Origin: Sphingomonas profundi
GTDB lineage: Bacteria > Pseudomonadota > Alphaproteobacteria > Sphingomonadales > Sphingomonadaceae
Length of the DNA stretch: 64,000 bases
Direction: 5' to 3'
Assembly: GCF_009739515.1 (NCBI RefSeq)
Contig: NZ_CP046535.1
Location: 1,426,001 to 1,490,000, forward strand
A program made the position numbers and the translations under genes. Positions 53,045 through 61,704 of this stretch are shown here, one piece after another (position 1 is the first letter of the stretch; every line of letters starts with the position of its first letter). Below the pieces are notes generated by a model that saw nothing but the letters and a program-made list of their open reading frames with translations, was not told the origin of the DNA and made no database searches.

Positions 53045-54163
53045 TCAGCCCGTCACGCTCGCCCGGCCGCCGGCGTGCCGTTCCAGCCGGCCGGCGAGTT
53101 CCAGCTCCAGCAGCACCGTCTGCACGATCGCCGGCGGTAGAGCGGAGAGGCGGATGAGTTCGTCGACCGGCACCGGCACCGGCCCCAGCAGCGCGATCAG
53201 CCGCCGCCGCTCCGCGTCCGAAGGGTCGGCGGCGATCGGTGCCGGCGCGTAGCCGCCGACGCGGGCGAAGACGCCGCCGCCGATCGATCCCAACGCCTCG
53301 GCCACATCGGCGGCGGACTGGATCAGCGTCGCGCCCTCGCGGATCAGCAGGTTGCACCCCTGCGCGCGCGGATCGAGGGGGGAGCCCGGCACCGCCATCA
53401 CCTCCCGCCCATAATCCCCGGCATGGCGGGCGGTGATGAGCGAGCCGGACTTCGGCGCCGCCTCCACCACCAGGGTGCCGAGCGACAGGCCGGCGATCAC
53501 GCGGTTGCGATAGGGGAAGTGGCGGGCGCGCGGCTCGGTGCCGGGCGGCTGCTCGGCGATCAGCAGGCCCTGCGTCGCGATCGCGTACTGGAGGGCGTCG
53601 TTCTCGGGCGGATAGACCACGTCTATGCCGCCGGCGACGACGGCGATCGTGCCCGCCGCCAGCGATCCGGCATGCGCCGCCGTGTCGATGCCGCGCGCCA
53701 GGCCGGAGACCACGACGATGCCGCGCTCGCCAAGCTCGGCCGCCATGCCGCGCGCGAAGCGGACGGCGGCGGCCGAGGCGTTGCGCGCGCCGACCATCGC
53801 CACCGCCGGCCGGTCGAGCAGGTCAATCCGGCCGCGCACGATCAGCACCGCCGGCGCGCCGTCGATCTGCGCCAGCAGCGGCGGATAGGGGGGATGGCCG
53901 TGGAACAGGTGACGCGCGCCCAGCGCCGCGACGCGCTCCATCTCCCGCCGGGCCAGGTCCACGCCGGCCAGCGCGGGTGCCGGCCCGCCGCCGCGCCGGG
54001 CGAGATCGGGCACCGCCGCCAGCGCGCGGCGAGCGGTGCCGAAGCGGGCGATCAGCTGGGCGCAGCTGACCGGGCCGATGCGCGGCGTGCGGATCAGGCG
54101 AAGATGGGCGATCCATTCCTCGTCGCCCAGGCCGCCGCCGGGCGTCTCGCCGCCGTCAGCCAA
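53045..54163 (-). CDS. dprA: DNA-processing protein DprA
   Basis: A 372-residue DprA (Smf), which loads RecA on incoming single-stranded DNA in transformation. Rossmann core: VAMVGARNASAAAVRFARGMA, VVSGLARGIDTAAHAGSL, VVAGGIDVVYPPEN, GSLITARHAGDYGREVMAVPGSPLDPRAQGCNLLIREGA. An N-terminal SAM-like and a C-terminal winged-helix domain flank it. The only suitable start is TTG at 54163, overlapping the plsY stop by 8 bases (TTGGCTGA). Confidence 0.94.
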   Translation of the reverse strand: MADGGETPGGGLGDEEWIAHLRLIRTPRIGPVSCAQLIARFGTARRALAAVPDLARRGGGPAPALAGVDLARREMERVAALGARHLFHGHPPYPPLLAQIDGAPAVLIVRGRIDLLDRPAVAMVGARNASAAAVRFARGMAAELGERGIVVVSGLARGIDTAAHAGSLAAGTIAVVAGGIDVVYPPENDALQYAIATQGLLIAEQPPGTEPRARHFPYRNRVIAGLSLGTLVVEAAPKSGSLITARHAGDYGREVMAVPGSPLDPRAQGCNLLIREGATLIQSAADVAEALGSIGGGVFARVGGYAPAPIAADPSDAERRRLIALLGPVPVPVDELIRLSALPPAIVQTVLLELELAGRLERHAGGRASVTG

Positions 54164-54764
54164 CCGGCGGCTTCGCGCCGATGCGCGGCTCCGTGCCGGC
54201 GAGCAGCCGCTCCAGATTGCCGCGATGCTTCCACAGCACCAGCAGCGTGAACACGAGGAACAGCAGCACCAGCCCGAACTTGCCGAGCACCGCCGCGCAT
54301 ACCGGGGTTGAGACCGCCGCCGCCATGCCGCCGACCGAGGAGATGCGGGTGACGAGCACCGCCCCCAGCCACACGGCGGCGAACACCAGCCCGCACGGCC
54401 AGCTCAGCGCCAGCGAGATGCCCAGCAGCGTGGATACGCCCTTGCCGCCGCGGAAGCGCAGCCACACCGGATAGCAGTGGCCGAAGAAGGCGCCGAGCGC
54501 CGCGAGCGCAGCATAATCGGCCGAGAAGCGCGCGGCGATCAGCACCGCCACCGCGCCCTTTGCGCCATCCAGCAGCAAGGTGAGCGCCGCCGCTGCCTTG
54601 TTGCCGGTGCGCAGCACGTTGGTGGCGCCGATATTGCCCGATCCGATCGTGCGCAGATCGCCCCCGCCGGTCGCCCGCGTCAGCAGCACGCCGAACGGGA
54701 TCGATCCCAGCAGATAACCGGCCAGCAGCGCCAGCAGCGCGCCGACCCAAGGCTGAACGATCAC
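54156..54764 (-). CDS. plsY: Acyl-phosphate:glycerol-3-phosphate acyltransferase PlsY
   Basis: A 202-residue membrane acyltransferase for the first step of phospholipid synthesis. Motifs: GYLLGSIPFGVLL, RTIGSGNIGATNVLRTGN (motif 1), LDGAKGAVAV, and VWLRFRGGKGVST (motif 2). Five or so helices. Start GTG at 54764, with GGGAG seven bases upstream; the frame remains open upstream without homology. Divergent from murI, heading plsY-dprA-topA. Confidence 0.95.
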   Translation of the reverse strand: MIVQPWVGALLALLAGYLLGSIPFGVLLTRATGGGDLRTIGSGNIGATNVLRTGNKAAAALTLLLDGAKGAVAVLIAARFSADYAALAALGAFFGHCYPVWLRFRGGKGVSTLLGISLALSWPCGLVFAAVWLGAVLVTRISSVGGMAAAVSTPVCAAVLGKFGLVLLFLVFTLLVLWKHRGNLERLLAGTEPRIGAKPPVG

Positions 54765-54873
54765 TTCAAGGCTCCCCGATCGCCGTTCATAATAAAGGAA
54801 AATCGCGCCACCGCAATGACGCCGCCCGGCGGCTCGATTGCGTGCGCGGCGGCCGCGCCCTAGATGCGCGGTG

Positions 54874-55671
54874 ATGGCCGACGATCGCCCGCTGCTCTTC
54901 TTCGATTCCGGCGTCGGCGGCCTTTCCGTACTGTCGCCCACGCGCGCGCTGCTGCCGGCGGCGCCGATCGTCTACGCGGCGGACAATGGCGGCTTCCCCT
55001 ACGGCACCCGCAGCGAGGCCGAGATCGCGGCGCGCGTGCCGGCACTGCTCGGCCGGCTGGCGGAACGGTTCGATCCGCGCCTCATCGTCGTCGCCTGCAA
55101 CACGGCCTCCACGATCGCGCTGGCGGCGGTGCGCGCCGCGCTCGATCTGCCGGTGGTGGGCACGGTGCCGGCGATCAAGCCGGCCGCCGCCCTCTCCGCC
55201 ACGCGCGCGATCGGCGTGCTGGGCACGGAGGCGACGGTGCGCCAGCCCTATGTCGACGATCTCACCGCCCGCTTCGCCGCCGACTGCCTGGTGCTGCGCC
55301 ACGGATCGGCCCGCCTCGTCACGCTCGCGGAGGCGGCGCTGGCGGGCGAGCCGACCGACGCGGCCGATTATGCCGCCGTATTGGCCGGCCTGCTGGACCA
55401 GCCCGGCGGCGAGCGGATCGATACGGTGGTGCTCGCCTGCACCCATTTCCCGCTGGTGTCCGATCGGCTGGCGGCCGCGGCCCCGCGCCCGATCGCCTTC
55501 GTGGACGGCGGCGCCGGGATCGCCCGGCGGGTGGCGCACCTCACCGCCGGGCAGGCGTGGCCCGATGCGCCCGGCCCCGGCACCGCCATGTTCACCGCGC
55601 CCCGGCCGATCGGTGATGGCCTGCGTGCGTCGCTGGGCCGATACGGGCTGAACCACATCGCTTTTCTCTAG
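54874..55671 (+). CDS. murI: Glutamate racemase
   Basis: A 265-residue racemase supplying D-glutamate for peptidoglycan. The two catalytic cysteines are Cys75 in VACNTAST and Cys189 in LACTHFPL. FFDSGVGGLSVL is the usual N-terminus. Start ATG at 54874. Downstream is the MITE-like repeat and then hemA, so murI is probably monocistronic. Confidence 0.96.
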   Translation: MADDRPLLFFDSGVGGLSVLSPTRALLPAAPIVYAADNGGFPYGTRSEAEIAARVPALLGRLAERFDPRLIVVACNTASTIALAAVRAALDLPVVGTVPAIKPAAALSATRAIGVLGTEATVRQPYVDDLTARFAADCLVLRHGSARLVTLAEAALAGEPTDAADYAAVLAGLLDQPGGERIDTVVLACTHFPLVSDRLAAAAPRPIAFVDGGAGIARRVAHLTAGQAWPDAPGPGTAMFTAPRPIGDGLRASLGRYGLNHIAFL

Positions 55672-55675
55672 GCCG

Positions 55676-55853
55676 GATCGACATTTAGCTTTCTGCCTGT
55701 CCGCTCCTGAGGAGGGGCTGAGCGGAGGCGAAGCCCCGTCTCGAAGGACGGCCCGTGTCCTTCGAGACGCCATTTCGACACGCTCAATGGCTCCTCAGGA
55801 TGAGCGGTGTGCATAAATGCGAGCAAATCGACTTGGTTCGGTGAATGTCGATC
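55676..55853 (-). repeat. MITE-like repeat, copy B (between murI and hemA)
   Basis: A 178-bp element with perfect 10-bp terminal inverted repeats, GATCGACATT (55676-55685) and AATGTCGATC (55844-55853). The middle holds a perfect 13-bp hairpin, CGTCTCGAAGGAC (55737-55749) with 55757-55769, plus a REP-like TTTCGACACGCTCAATGG. Its reverse complement aligns with copy A at 18197-18325. No ORF. It begins five bases after the murI stop. Confidence 0.8.
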
Positions 55854-55950
55854 AGGACTGGCGCGCCACCCCCTTCTTGCGAACCGTTCGCGCTGGAAAT
55901 GCCCCGGGCGAACCGCTAAAAGCCCGCGCAATATCGGGGGAGTGAGCCTC

Positions 55951-57165
55951 TTGGACTATCAGCGCGTTTTCGCTCAGGCGATCGATCGTCTTCATGCCGA
56001 GGGCCGCTACCGCGTCTTCATCGATATCCTGCGCAACAAGGGCGCCTTCCCCAACGCCCGCTGCTTCGCCGGCCACAACGGGCCGAAGCCGATCACCGTC
56101 TGGTGCTCGAACGACTATCTGGCGATGGGCCAGCACCCCGATGTGATCTCCGCCATGGAGGAGGCGCTGCACGATGTCGGCGCCGGATCAGGCGGTACGC
56201 GCAACATCGGCGGCAACACCCACTATCATATCGACCTTGAGGCGGAGCTCGCCGACCTGCACGGCAAGGAGGGCGCGCTGCTCTTCACCTCCGGCTACGT
56301 CTCGAACGATGCGACGTTGACGACGCTGGGCAAGGTGCTGCCCGGCTGCATCATCTTCTCGGACGAGCTGAACCACGCCTCGATGATCGCCGGCATCCGC
56401 AACTCGGGCTGCGAGAAGCAGGTGTTCCGCCACAATGACGTGGAGCATCTGGAGCAGCTGCTGGCCGAGGCGGACCCGGAAGCACCCAAGCTGATCGCGT
56501 TCGAAAGCGTCTATTCGATGGATGGCGACGTCGCACCGATCCACGCGATCTGCGATCTGGCCGATCGCTATAACGCCCTCACCTATCTGGACGAGGTCCA
56601 CGCCGTCGGCATGTACGGCCCGCGCGGCGGCGGCATCTCCGATCGCGAGCAGGCGGCGCACCGCCTGACCATCATCGAGGGCACGCTGGCCAAGGCCGTG
56701 GGCGTGATGGGCGGCTACATCGCCGCCGATCGCACGATCATCGACGTGATCCGCAGCTACGCGCCGGGCTTCATCTTTACCACCTCGCTGTCGCCGGTGC
56801 TGGTGGCGGGCGCGCTCGCCAGCGTGCGGCACCTCAAGCAGTCCGCCGTGGAGCGCGAAGGCCAGCAGGCATCGGCCGCCATGCTGAAGGCGTGCTTCGC
56901 CGATGCCGGGCTGCCGGTGATGCCCTCCACCACCCACATCGTGCCGCTGATGGTCGGCGATCCGGTGAAGGCGAAGAAGATCAGCGACATCCTGCTCGCC
57001 GAATATGGCGTGTACGTGCAGCCGATCAACTATCCCACCGTGCCGCGCGGCACCGAGCGGCTGCGCTTCACCCCCGGGCCGAGCCACACCGAGGCGATGA
57101 TGCGCGATCTCACCCGCGCCCTCGTCGAGATCTGGGACCGCATGGAGATGCGGATCGCCGCCTGA
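55951..57165 (+). CDS. hemA: 5-aminolevulinate synthase
   Basis: A 404-residue PLP enzyme condensing glycine and succinyl-CoA, first step of the C4 haem/tetrapyrrole route and a marker of alphaproteobacteria. Blocks: [53 protein letters not shown] and the PLP lysine (about Lys248) in [14 protein letters not shown] choose TTG at 55951, giving the usual M-D-Y-Q N-terminus and a GGGGGAG site about 7 bases upstream; GTG at 55942 is the alternative. Confidence 0.95.
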   Translation: MDYQRVFAQAIDRLHAEGRYRVFIDILRNKGAFPNARCFAGHNGPKPITVWCSNDYLAMGQHPDVISAMEEALHDVGAGSGGTRNIGGNTHYHIDLEAELADLHGKEGALLFTSGYVSNDATLTTLGKVLPGCIIFSDELNHASMIAGIRNSGCEKQVFRHNDVEHLEQLLAEADPEAPKLIAFESVYSMDGDVAPIHAICDLADRYNALTYLDEVHAVGMYGPRGGGISDREQAAHRLTIIEGTLAKAVGVMGGYIAADRTIIDVIRSYAPGFIFTTSLSPVLVAGALASVRHLKQSAVEREGQQASAAMLKACFADAGLPVMPSTTHIVPLMVGDPVKAKKISDILLAEYGVYVQPINYPTVPRGTERLRFTPGPSHTEAMMRDLTRALVEIWDRMEMRIAA

Positions 57166-57205
57166 TCCGCCGTCCGGTCGATCATCGGGCAAAGCCGCCC
57201 CGGCG

Positions 57206-58753
57206 ATGAACGCGACCCCGGCGCCGCCGCGCGCCGCGCACGACGTGACGCACGGCGATGTCGCCCGTGGCGCCGGCGCCGCGCTGCTCTCGCGGCTCGG
57301 TGCGGTCATCGAGGTCGTCGCCCAGCCCGCCTACACCCTGATGTTCGGGCTGGCGACCTACGGCCTCTACACCGTCCTCTGGTCGCTGGTCAGCCTGGTG
57401 GAGAATGTCGCCGATCTCGGCATGACCTCCGCGCTCCAGCGCGTCGTGCCGCAGGCGGCGGACGAGGCGCGCGCCGTCGCGGCGCTGCGCTCCGCGCTGC
57501 TGCTCGGCCTGATCCCCTGTACCACGATCGCCGCCTGCGCCAGCATCGCCGCGCCGTGGATCGCGGAGGTGGTCAACGTGGCGCCGGCGGATCGCCCGCC
57601 GCTGGCCACCGGCATCGCCCTGTTCGCCTGGGCCCTGCCGCTGTGGGCCTTCATCGAGATCGGCACCTCGGCCCTTCGCGCGCGCCGCGCGTTCGGCCCG
57701 GAGATCCGCCTGCGGATCGTGTGGGAGCAGATCATCCGCCTGATCGTCGCCACCGGGCTGTGGCTGGCCGGCGTCGACACGCTGGGCCTGCTGATCGCGC
57801 ATCTGGCCTCGCTCACCATCACCGCCGGCGCCTGCATCCGCCTGCTCGGCCGTCACTACGACCTGCGCCTGCTGCTGCGCGGCCCGCGCGAACCGGGGAT
57901 GCTGGCGCACACCGCGCTGGCCGGCCTGTCGGTACTGCCCTCGAACATCATCAGCCGGCTGTTCAGCGATGCCCCGCCGGTGATCCTGAACCTGATGATC
58001 CCCGGCGCCGGCGGGGCGACGGCGGCCGGCCTCTACGGCATCGCCCGCAAGCTATCGAGCCTGATCCAGCTCGTCCGCATGGCCTTCAGCTACGTGATGG
58101 GGCCGCTGGCCTCCGCCGTGGCGCGGCATGACAAGACCGCGATCCAGCCGCTCTACGCCTTTGCCACCCGCCTATCCACCGTGCTGGCGCTGCCGATCGC
58201 CGCCACCATCATGACCGCGGCCGACGCGCTGGCCCGCCTGTTCGGCAAGGAGGCGGCTGGCGCGGCGACCTTGCTGGTGCCGCTAGCCGTAGCGCGCGCG
58301 GTGGAGGCGGTGTGCGGGCCGGCGGGCGCCGTGCAGCAGGTGGCGAGCCGGCGGCTGCAGCCGGTGGTCAACAGCCTCTCCGGCCTGATCGTCGCCGCCC
58401 TCGCCGCCTGGCTGCTGCTGCCCGATGCGGGGCCGGTGGCGATGGCGATCGCGGTGGCCGCCGGGCTGATCGTGTCGAGCGGCTTCACCATCTGGCAGCT
58501 GAACCGCGCGGACGGGCTCAACCCGTTCCTACCGCCTTATGGTCGCGCGCTCGCCTGCTCGGCCGCCGCGTGCCTGCTGGTGGCGGCGATCATGGAGACG
58601 GCGCGGCTGCTGCCCTTCCCCGCCCGCGCCGCCCTGATCCTGCCGACCCTGCTCGGCGGCCTGTGGCTCTCGATCCGCTACGGCCTGGCCGAGCAGGACA
58701 AGGATGCCTTTGGCCGCCTCGGCCGCACCCTGCGGCTGGCGCGCCGGCCCTAG
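57206..58753 (+). CDS. Polysaccharide flippase / MATE-like export protein
   Basis: A 515-residue integral membrane protein with about 12-14 helices and no soluble domain, in the Wzx/MVF group (for example YTLMFGLATYGLYTVLWSLVSLVENVADLGM and LNLMIPGAGGATAAGLYGIARKLSSLIQL). Such proteins flip lipid-linked glycans to the periplasm. No glycosyltransferase genes adjoin it. Its stop shares bases with the convergent lipoprotein stop (CTAG). Confidence 0.82.
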   Translation: MNATPAPPRAAHDVTHGDVARGAGAALLSRLGAVIEVVAQPAYTLMFGLATYGLYTVLWSLVSLVENVADLGMTSALQRVVPQAADEARAVAALRSALLLGLIPCTTIAACASIAAPWIAEVVNVAPADRPPLATGIALFAWALPLWAFIEIGTSALRARRAFGPEIRLRIVWEQIIRLIVATGLWLAGVDTLGLLIAHLASLTITAGACIRLLGRHYDLRLLLRGPREPGMLAHTALAGLSVLPSNIISRLFSDAPPVILNLMIPGAGGATAAGLYGIARKLSSLIQLVRMAFSYVMGPLASAVARHDKTAIQPLYAFATRLSTVLALPIAATIMTAADALARLFGKEAAGAATLLVPLAVARAVEAVCGPAGAVQQVASRRLQPVVNSLSGLIVAALAAWLLLPDAGPVAMAIAVAAGLIVSSGFTIWQLNRADGLNPFLPPYGRALACSAAACLLVAAIMETARLLPFPARAALILPTLLGGLWLSIRYGLAEQDKDAFGRLGRTLRLARRP

Positions 58754-59178
58754 TCGCGGCAGAAGCCCTCGCCGGGCTTGATCGTCAGGCAGTCCTTCTT
58801 CTCGGCCAGCCACTTGAGGCCGGTCTCTTCGCCGCTCGTCGCGCGGATCGTCTCGCTCACGCCGTTGCGGGTAAAGCGGATCGAGTCGCCGTCGGCCACG
58901 CCGGTATAGTCGCCCTCGCTGTCCATCAGCGCGATGTGGAGACGGTAGGTGCCCGGCCGCTCGCCGGCGCCGATCTGCAGCACCAGACCCTCGACGCCGA
59001 TCCAGCGGCCGACCCAGCCGTCGGTCGTCACGTTCGGCGAGGGTGCCTGCGGGTTGGAGGGCGCGGCCTCGTTCGCCACGACCATGCCGTTCTCCACCAC
59101 GACATTCTCTTCGGGCGCCTTGCTGCCGCATCCGGCCAGCAGCGCGCACGTACCCAGCAGGATCGGCGTGATCCGCAT
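58750..59178 (-). CDS. Small lipoprotein of unknown function
   Basis: A 142-residue lipoprotein: signal peptide with lipobox LLAGC (Cys17), a disordered Asn/Pro-rich linker, then a compact beta-rich domain (DGWVGRWIGVEGLVLQIG, YRLHIALMDSEGDYTGVADGDSIRFTRNG) with a Cys pair near the C-terminus (KKDCLTIKPGEGFCRD). No named family. GGGGAGAAGAAGC before the ATG is a good ribosome-binding site. Confidence 0.8.
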   Translation of the reverse strand: MRITPILLGTCALLAGCGSKAPEENVVVENGMVVANEAAPSNPQAPSPNVTTDGWVGRWIGVEGLVLQIGAGERPGTYRLHIALMDSEGDYTGVADGDSIRFTRNGVSETIRATSGEETGLKWLAEKKDCLTIKPGEGFCRD

Positions 59179-59295
59179 GCTTCTTCTCCCCATTGTTGCG
59201 ATCGCCCAACGCGCGTCCGCGGAAAAGGAACCGTGGGTGGCGCTTCGCCGCGCGCACCTCTAGGAAGCCGCCATCCGACTCAGGGATTTTGTGAC

Positions 59296-59754
59296 ATGGC
59301 CGCGACAATCGCCATCGCCTCCGATCACGCCGCCGTCGAGCTGAAGGCGATGCTGGCCGGCTGGCTGCGCGAGCTTGGGCATGACGTGATCGATCTCGGC
59401 CCGGCCACGGCGGACCGGGTGGACTATCCGGATTACGGCTACAGGCTGGCCGACGCGATCGCCGACGGCCGTGCCGCGCGCGGCGTGGCGCTGTGCGGAT
59501 CCGGCATCGGCATCTCCATCGCGGTGAACCGGGCGCCGGCGTGCCGCTGCGCGCTCGTTTCCGATCCGCTCGCCGCCGCCCTCGCGCGCGAGCATAACGA
59601 CGCCAACGTCATCGCCATGGGCGCCCGCCTGATCGGGCCGGACATGGCGAAGGCGTGCGTCGCGGCGTTCCTCTCCACGCCGTTCGCCGACGGTCGCCAC
59701 GCCGGCCGCGTTCACAAGCTATCCTCCCCCTCTCTCGAAAGGCAGCCCGCATGA
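59296..59754 (+). CDS. rpiB: Ribose-5-phosphate isomerase B
   Basis: A 152-residue RpiB interconverting ribose 5-phosphate and ribulose 5-phosphate. Signature: [25 protein letters not shown], Cys67 in [11 protein letters not shown], and [19 protein letters not shown] at 59296; the stop overlaps glyA (ATGA). The rpiB-glyA-nrdR order is a recurrent alphaproteobacterial cluster. Confidence 0.95.
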   Translation: MAATIAIASDHAAVELKAMLAGWLRELGHDVIDLGPATADRVDYPDYGYRLADAIADGRAARGVALCGSGIGISIAVNRAPACRCALVSDPLAAALAREHNDANVIAMGARLIGPDMAKACVAAFLSTPFADGRHAGRVHKLSSPSLERQPA

Positions 59755-61064
59755 GCACCGACCCCGCAACGCTGAGCGCCGTGCAGCCGGACGGCTACTT
59801 CACCCGCAGCCTGGCCGAGGCCGACCCCGCCGTGTTCGCCGGGCTGAGCCGGGAGCTGACGCGCGAGCGGAAGCAGATCGAGCTGATCGCGAGCGAGAAC
59901 ATCGTCTCGAAGGCGGTGCTGGAGGCGCAGGGCAGCGTCTTCACCAACAAATATGCCGAGGGCTATCCGGGCAAACGCTACTATCAGGGCTGCGCCCCGT
60001 CCGACGTGGTCGAGAGCCTCGCCATCGATCGCGCCAAGCAGCTGTTCGGCTGCGGCTTCGCCAACGTCCAGCCGCATTCGGGCGCGCAGGCCAACGGCGC
60101 GGTGATGCTGGCGCTGACGAAGCCGGGCGACACGATCATGGGCATGAGCCTGGACGCCGGCGGCCACCTGACCCACGGCGCCAAGGCCGCCCTCTCCGGC
60201 AAGTGGTACAATGCGGTGCAATATGGCGTGCGCCGCGACGACCATCTGATCGATTTCGACCAAGTGGAGGCGCTGGCCCGCGAGCACCGGCCGCGCCTGA
60301 TCATCGCCGGCGGATCGGCCTATCCGCGCGTGATCGACTTCGCCCGCTTCCGCGCCATCGCGGACGAGGTGGGCGCGATCTTCATGGTCGACATGGCGCA
60401 TTTCGCCGGGCTGGTGGCCGGTGGCGCGCACCCGACGCCGTTCGGCCACGCCCATGTGGTGACGACGACGACGCACAAGACGCTGCGCGGCCCGCGCGGC
60501 GGCATGGTGCTGACCGACGACGAGGCGATCGCCAAGAAGATCAACTCGGCGGTGTTCCCCGGCCTCCAGGGCGGGCCGCTGATGCACGTGATCGCCGCCA
60601 AGGCGGTGGCCTTCGGCGAGGCGCTGGAGCCCGGCTTCAGGAGCTACGCCCGCGCCGTCATCGAGAATGCGAAGGCGCTGGCCGCCCGCTTGAAGGAGCG
60701 CGGTGCCGATGTCGTCTCCGGCGGCACCGACACGCATCTCGCGCTGATCGATCTCACCCCGCTCGGCGTCACCGGCAAGGATGCGGACGAGGCGCTGGAG
60801 CGGGCCGGCATCACCTGCAACAAGAACGGCGTGCCCTTCGATCCGCTGCCGCCGGTGAAGACCAGCGGCATCCGCGTGGGATCGCCGGCCGGCACGACGC
60901 GCGGCTTCGGCCCGGCCGAGTTCCGCGACATCGCCGACATGATCGCCGACGTGCTCGACGGCCTTGCGAAGAACGGCGAGCAGGGCGACGCCCGGGCGGA
61001 AGCCGCCGTGAAGGCGCGCGTGGAGGCGCTGTGCGATCGTTTCCCGATCTATCCGGACGCATGA
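59751..61064 (+). CDS. glyA: Serine hydroxymethyltransferase
   Basis: A 437-residue PLP enzyme converting serine and tetrahydrofolate to glycine and methylene-THF, the main one-carbon source. PLP lysine is Lys243 in [26 protein letters not shown] and [13 protein letters not shown] are the family N-terminal blocks. It supplies glycine for HemA and one-carbon units for the methyl cycle. Start inside the rpiB stop. Confidence 0.98.
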   Translation: MSTDPATLSAVQPDGYFTRSLAEADPAVFAGLSRELTRERKQIELIASENIVSKAVLEAQGSVFTNKYAEGYPGKRYYQGCAPSDVVESLAIDRAKQLFGCGFANVQPHSGAQANGAVMLALTKPGDTIMGMSLDAGGHLTHGAKAALSGKWYNAVQYGVRRDDHLIDFDQVEALAREHRPRLIIAGGSAYPRVIDFARFRAIADEVGAIFMVDMAHFAGLVAGGAHPTPFGHAHVVTTTTHKTLRGPRGGMVLTDDEAIAKKINSAVFPGLQGGPLMHVIAAKAVAFGEALEPGFRSYARAVIENAKALAARLKERGADVVSGGTDTHLALIDLTPLGVTGKDADEALERAGITCNKNGVPFDPLPPVKTSGIRVGSPAGTTRGFGPAEFRDIADMIADVLDGLAKNGEQGDARAEAAVKARVEALCDRFPIYPDA

Positions 61065-61094
61065 TGTGATCCCGGCTGCCCGACGGACCACGTA

Positions 61095-61556
61095 ATGCGC
61101 TGCCCCTTCTGCGCGCACGAGGACAGTCAGGTGAAGGACAGCCGGCCGAGCGAGGACGGCGCCTCCATCCGCCGCCGCCGCCAGTGCGAGGGCTGTGGCG
61201 CGCGCTTCACCACGTTCGAGCGGGTGCAGCTGCGCGAACTGACGATCGTGAAGAGCGAGAACCGGCGCGAGCCGTTCGACCGGGCCAAGCTGGAGCGATC
61301 GATCGCGATCGCCTGCCGCAAGCGCCCGATCGAGCCCGGCCGGATCGAGCGCCTGGTCTCCGCCATCCAGCGCCAGATCGAGACCAGCGGCGAGAGCGAG
61401 ATCCCGGCCAAGCGCGTCGGCGAGATGGTGATGGCCGGGCTGAAGGCGCTGGACACGGTGGCCTACATCCGTTTCGCCAGCGTCTACAAGGATTTCACCG
61501 AGGCCAAGGATTTCGAGGACTTCGCCGGCACCGTGGCCGAAGCGGGGCGCGAGTGA
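61095..61556 (+). CDS. nrdR: Transcriptional repressor NrdR
   Basis: A 153-residue NrdR: zinc ribbon [22 protein letters not shown]...[15 protein letters not shown], then an ATP-cone ([31 protein letters not shown]). It senses ATP/dATP and represses ribonucleotide reductase genes. 30 bases after glyA, same strand. The sequence just after the stop carries tandem repeats. Confidence 0.97.
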   Translation: MRCPFCAHEDSQVKDSRPSEDGASIRRRRQCEGCGARFTTFERVQLRELTIVKSENRREPFDRAKLERSIAIACRKRPIEPGRIERLVSAIQRQIETSGESEIPAKRVGEMVMAGLKALDTVAYIRFASVYKDFTEAKDFEDFAGTVAEAGRE

Positions 61557-61579
61557 CGGAGCGCCCACCCTCCAGCGCC

Positions 61580-61668
61580 CTTGCCCCGAGCGAAATCGAG
61601 CTTGCCCCGAGCGAAATCGAGCTTGCCCCGAGCGAAGTCGAGCTTGCCCCGAGCGAAGTCGAGGGGCC
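61580..61668 (+). repeat. Four tandem 21-bp REP-like units and left 26-bp inverted-repeat arm
   Basis: Units at 61580-61600, 61601-61621, 61622-61642 and 61643-61663, each CTTGCCCCGAGCGAA(A/G)TCGAG; the first two carry A, the last two G. The last unit plus GGGCC (61643-61668) is the exact reverse complement of 62019-62044. The unit has no stop codon in any of the six frames. Confidence 0.9.
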
Positions 61669-61704
61669 GCCCGCATCGATCGAAGCCGGGATGCGGCCCC
61701 ACAC

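Noticed and set aside
55672-55950. Riboswitch or haem-related leader before hemA
   Set aside because: Most of the interval is the MITE-like repeat, which also occurs next to addA, so the structure is not hemA-specific.
61580-61663. Possible CRISPR array
   Set aside because: Units are contiguous tandem repeats without spacers, and no cas genes are present (VapD is only a Cas2 relative).
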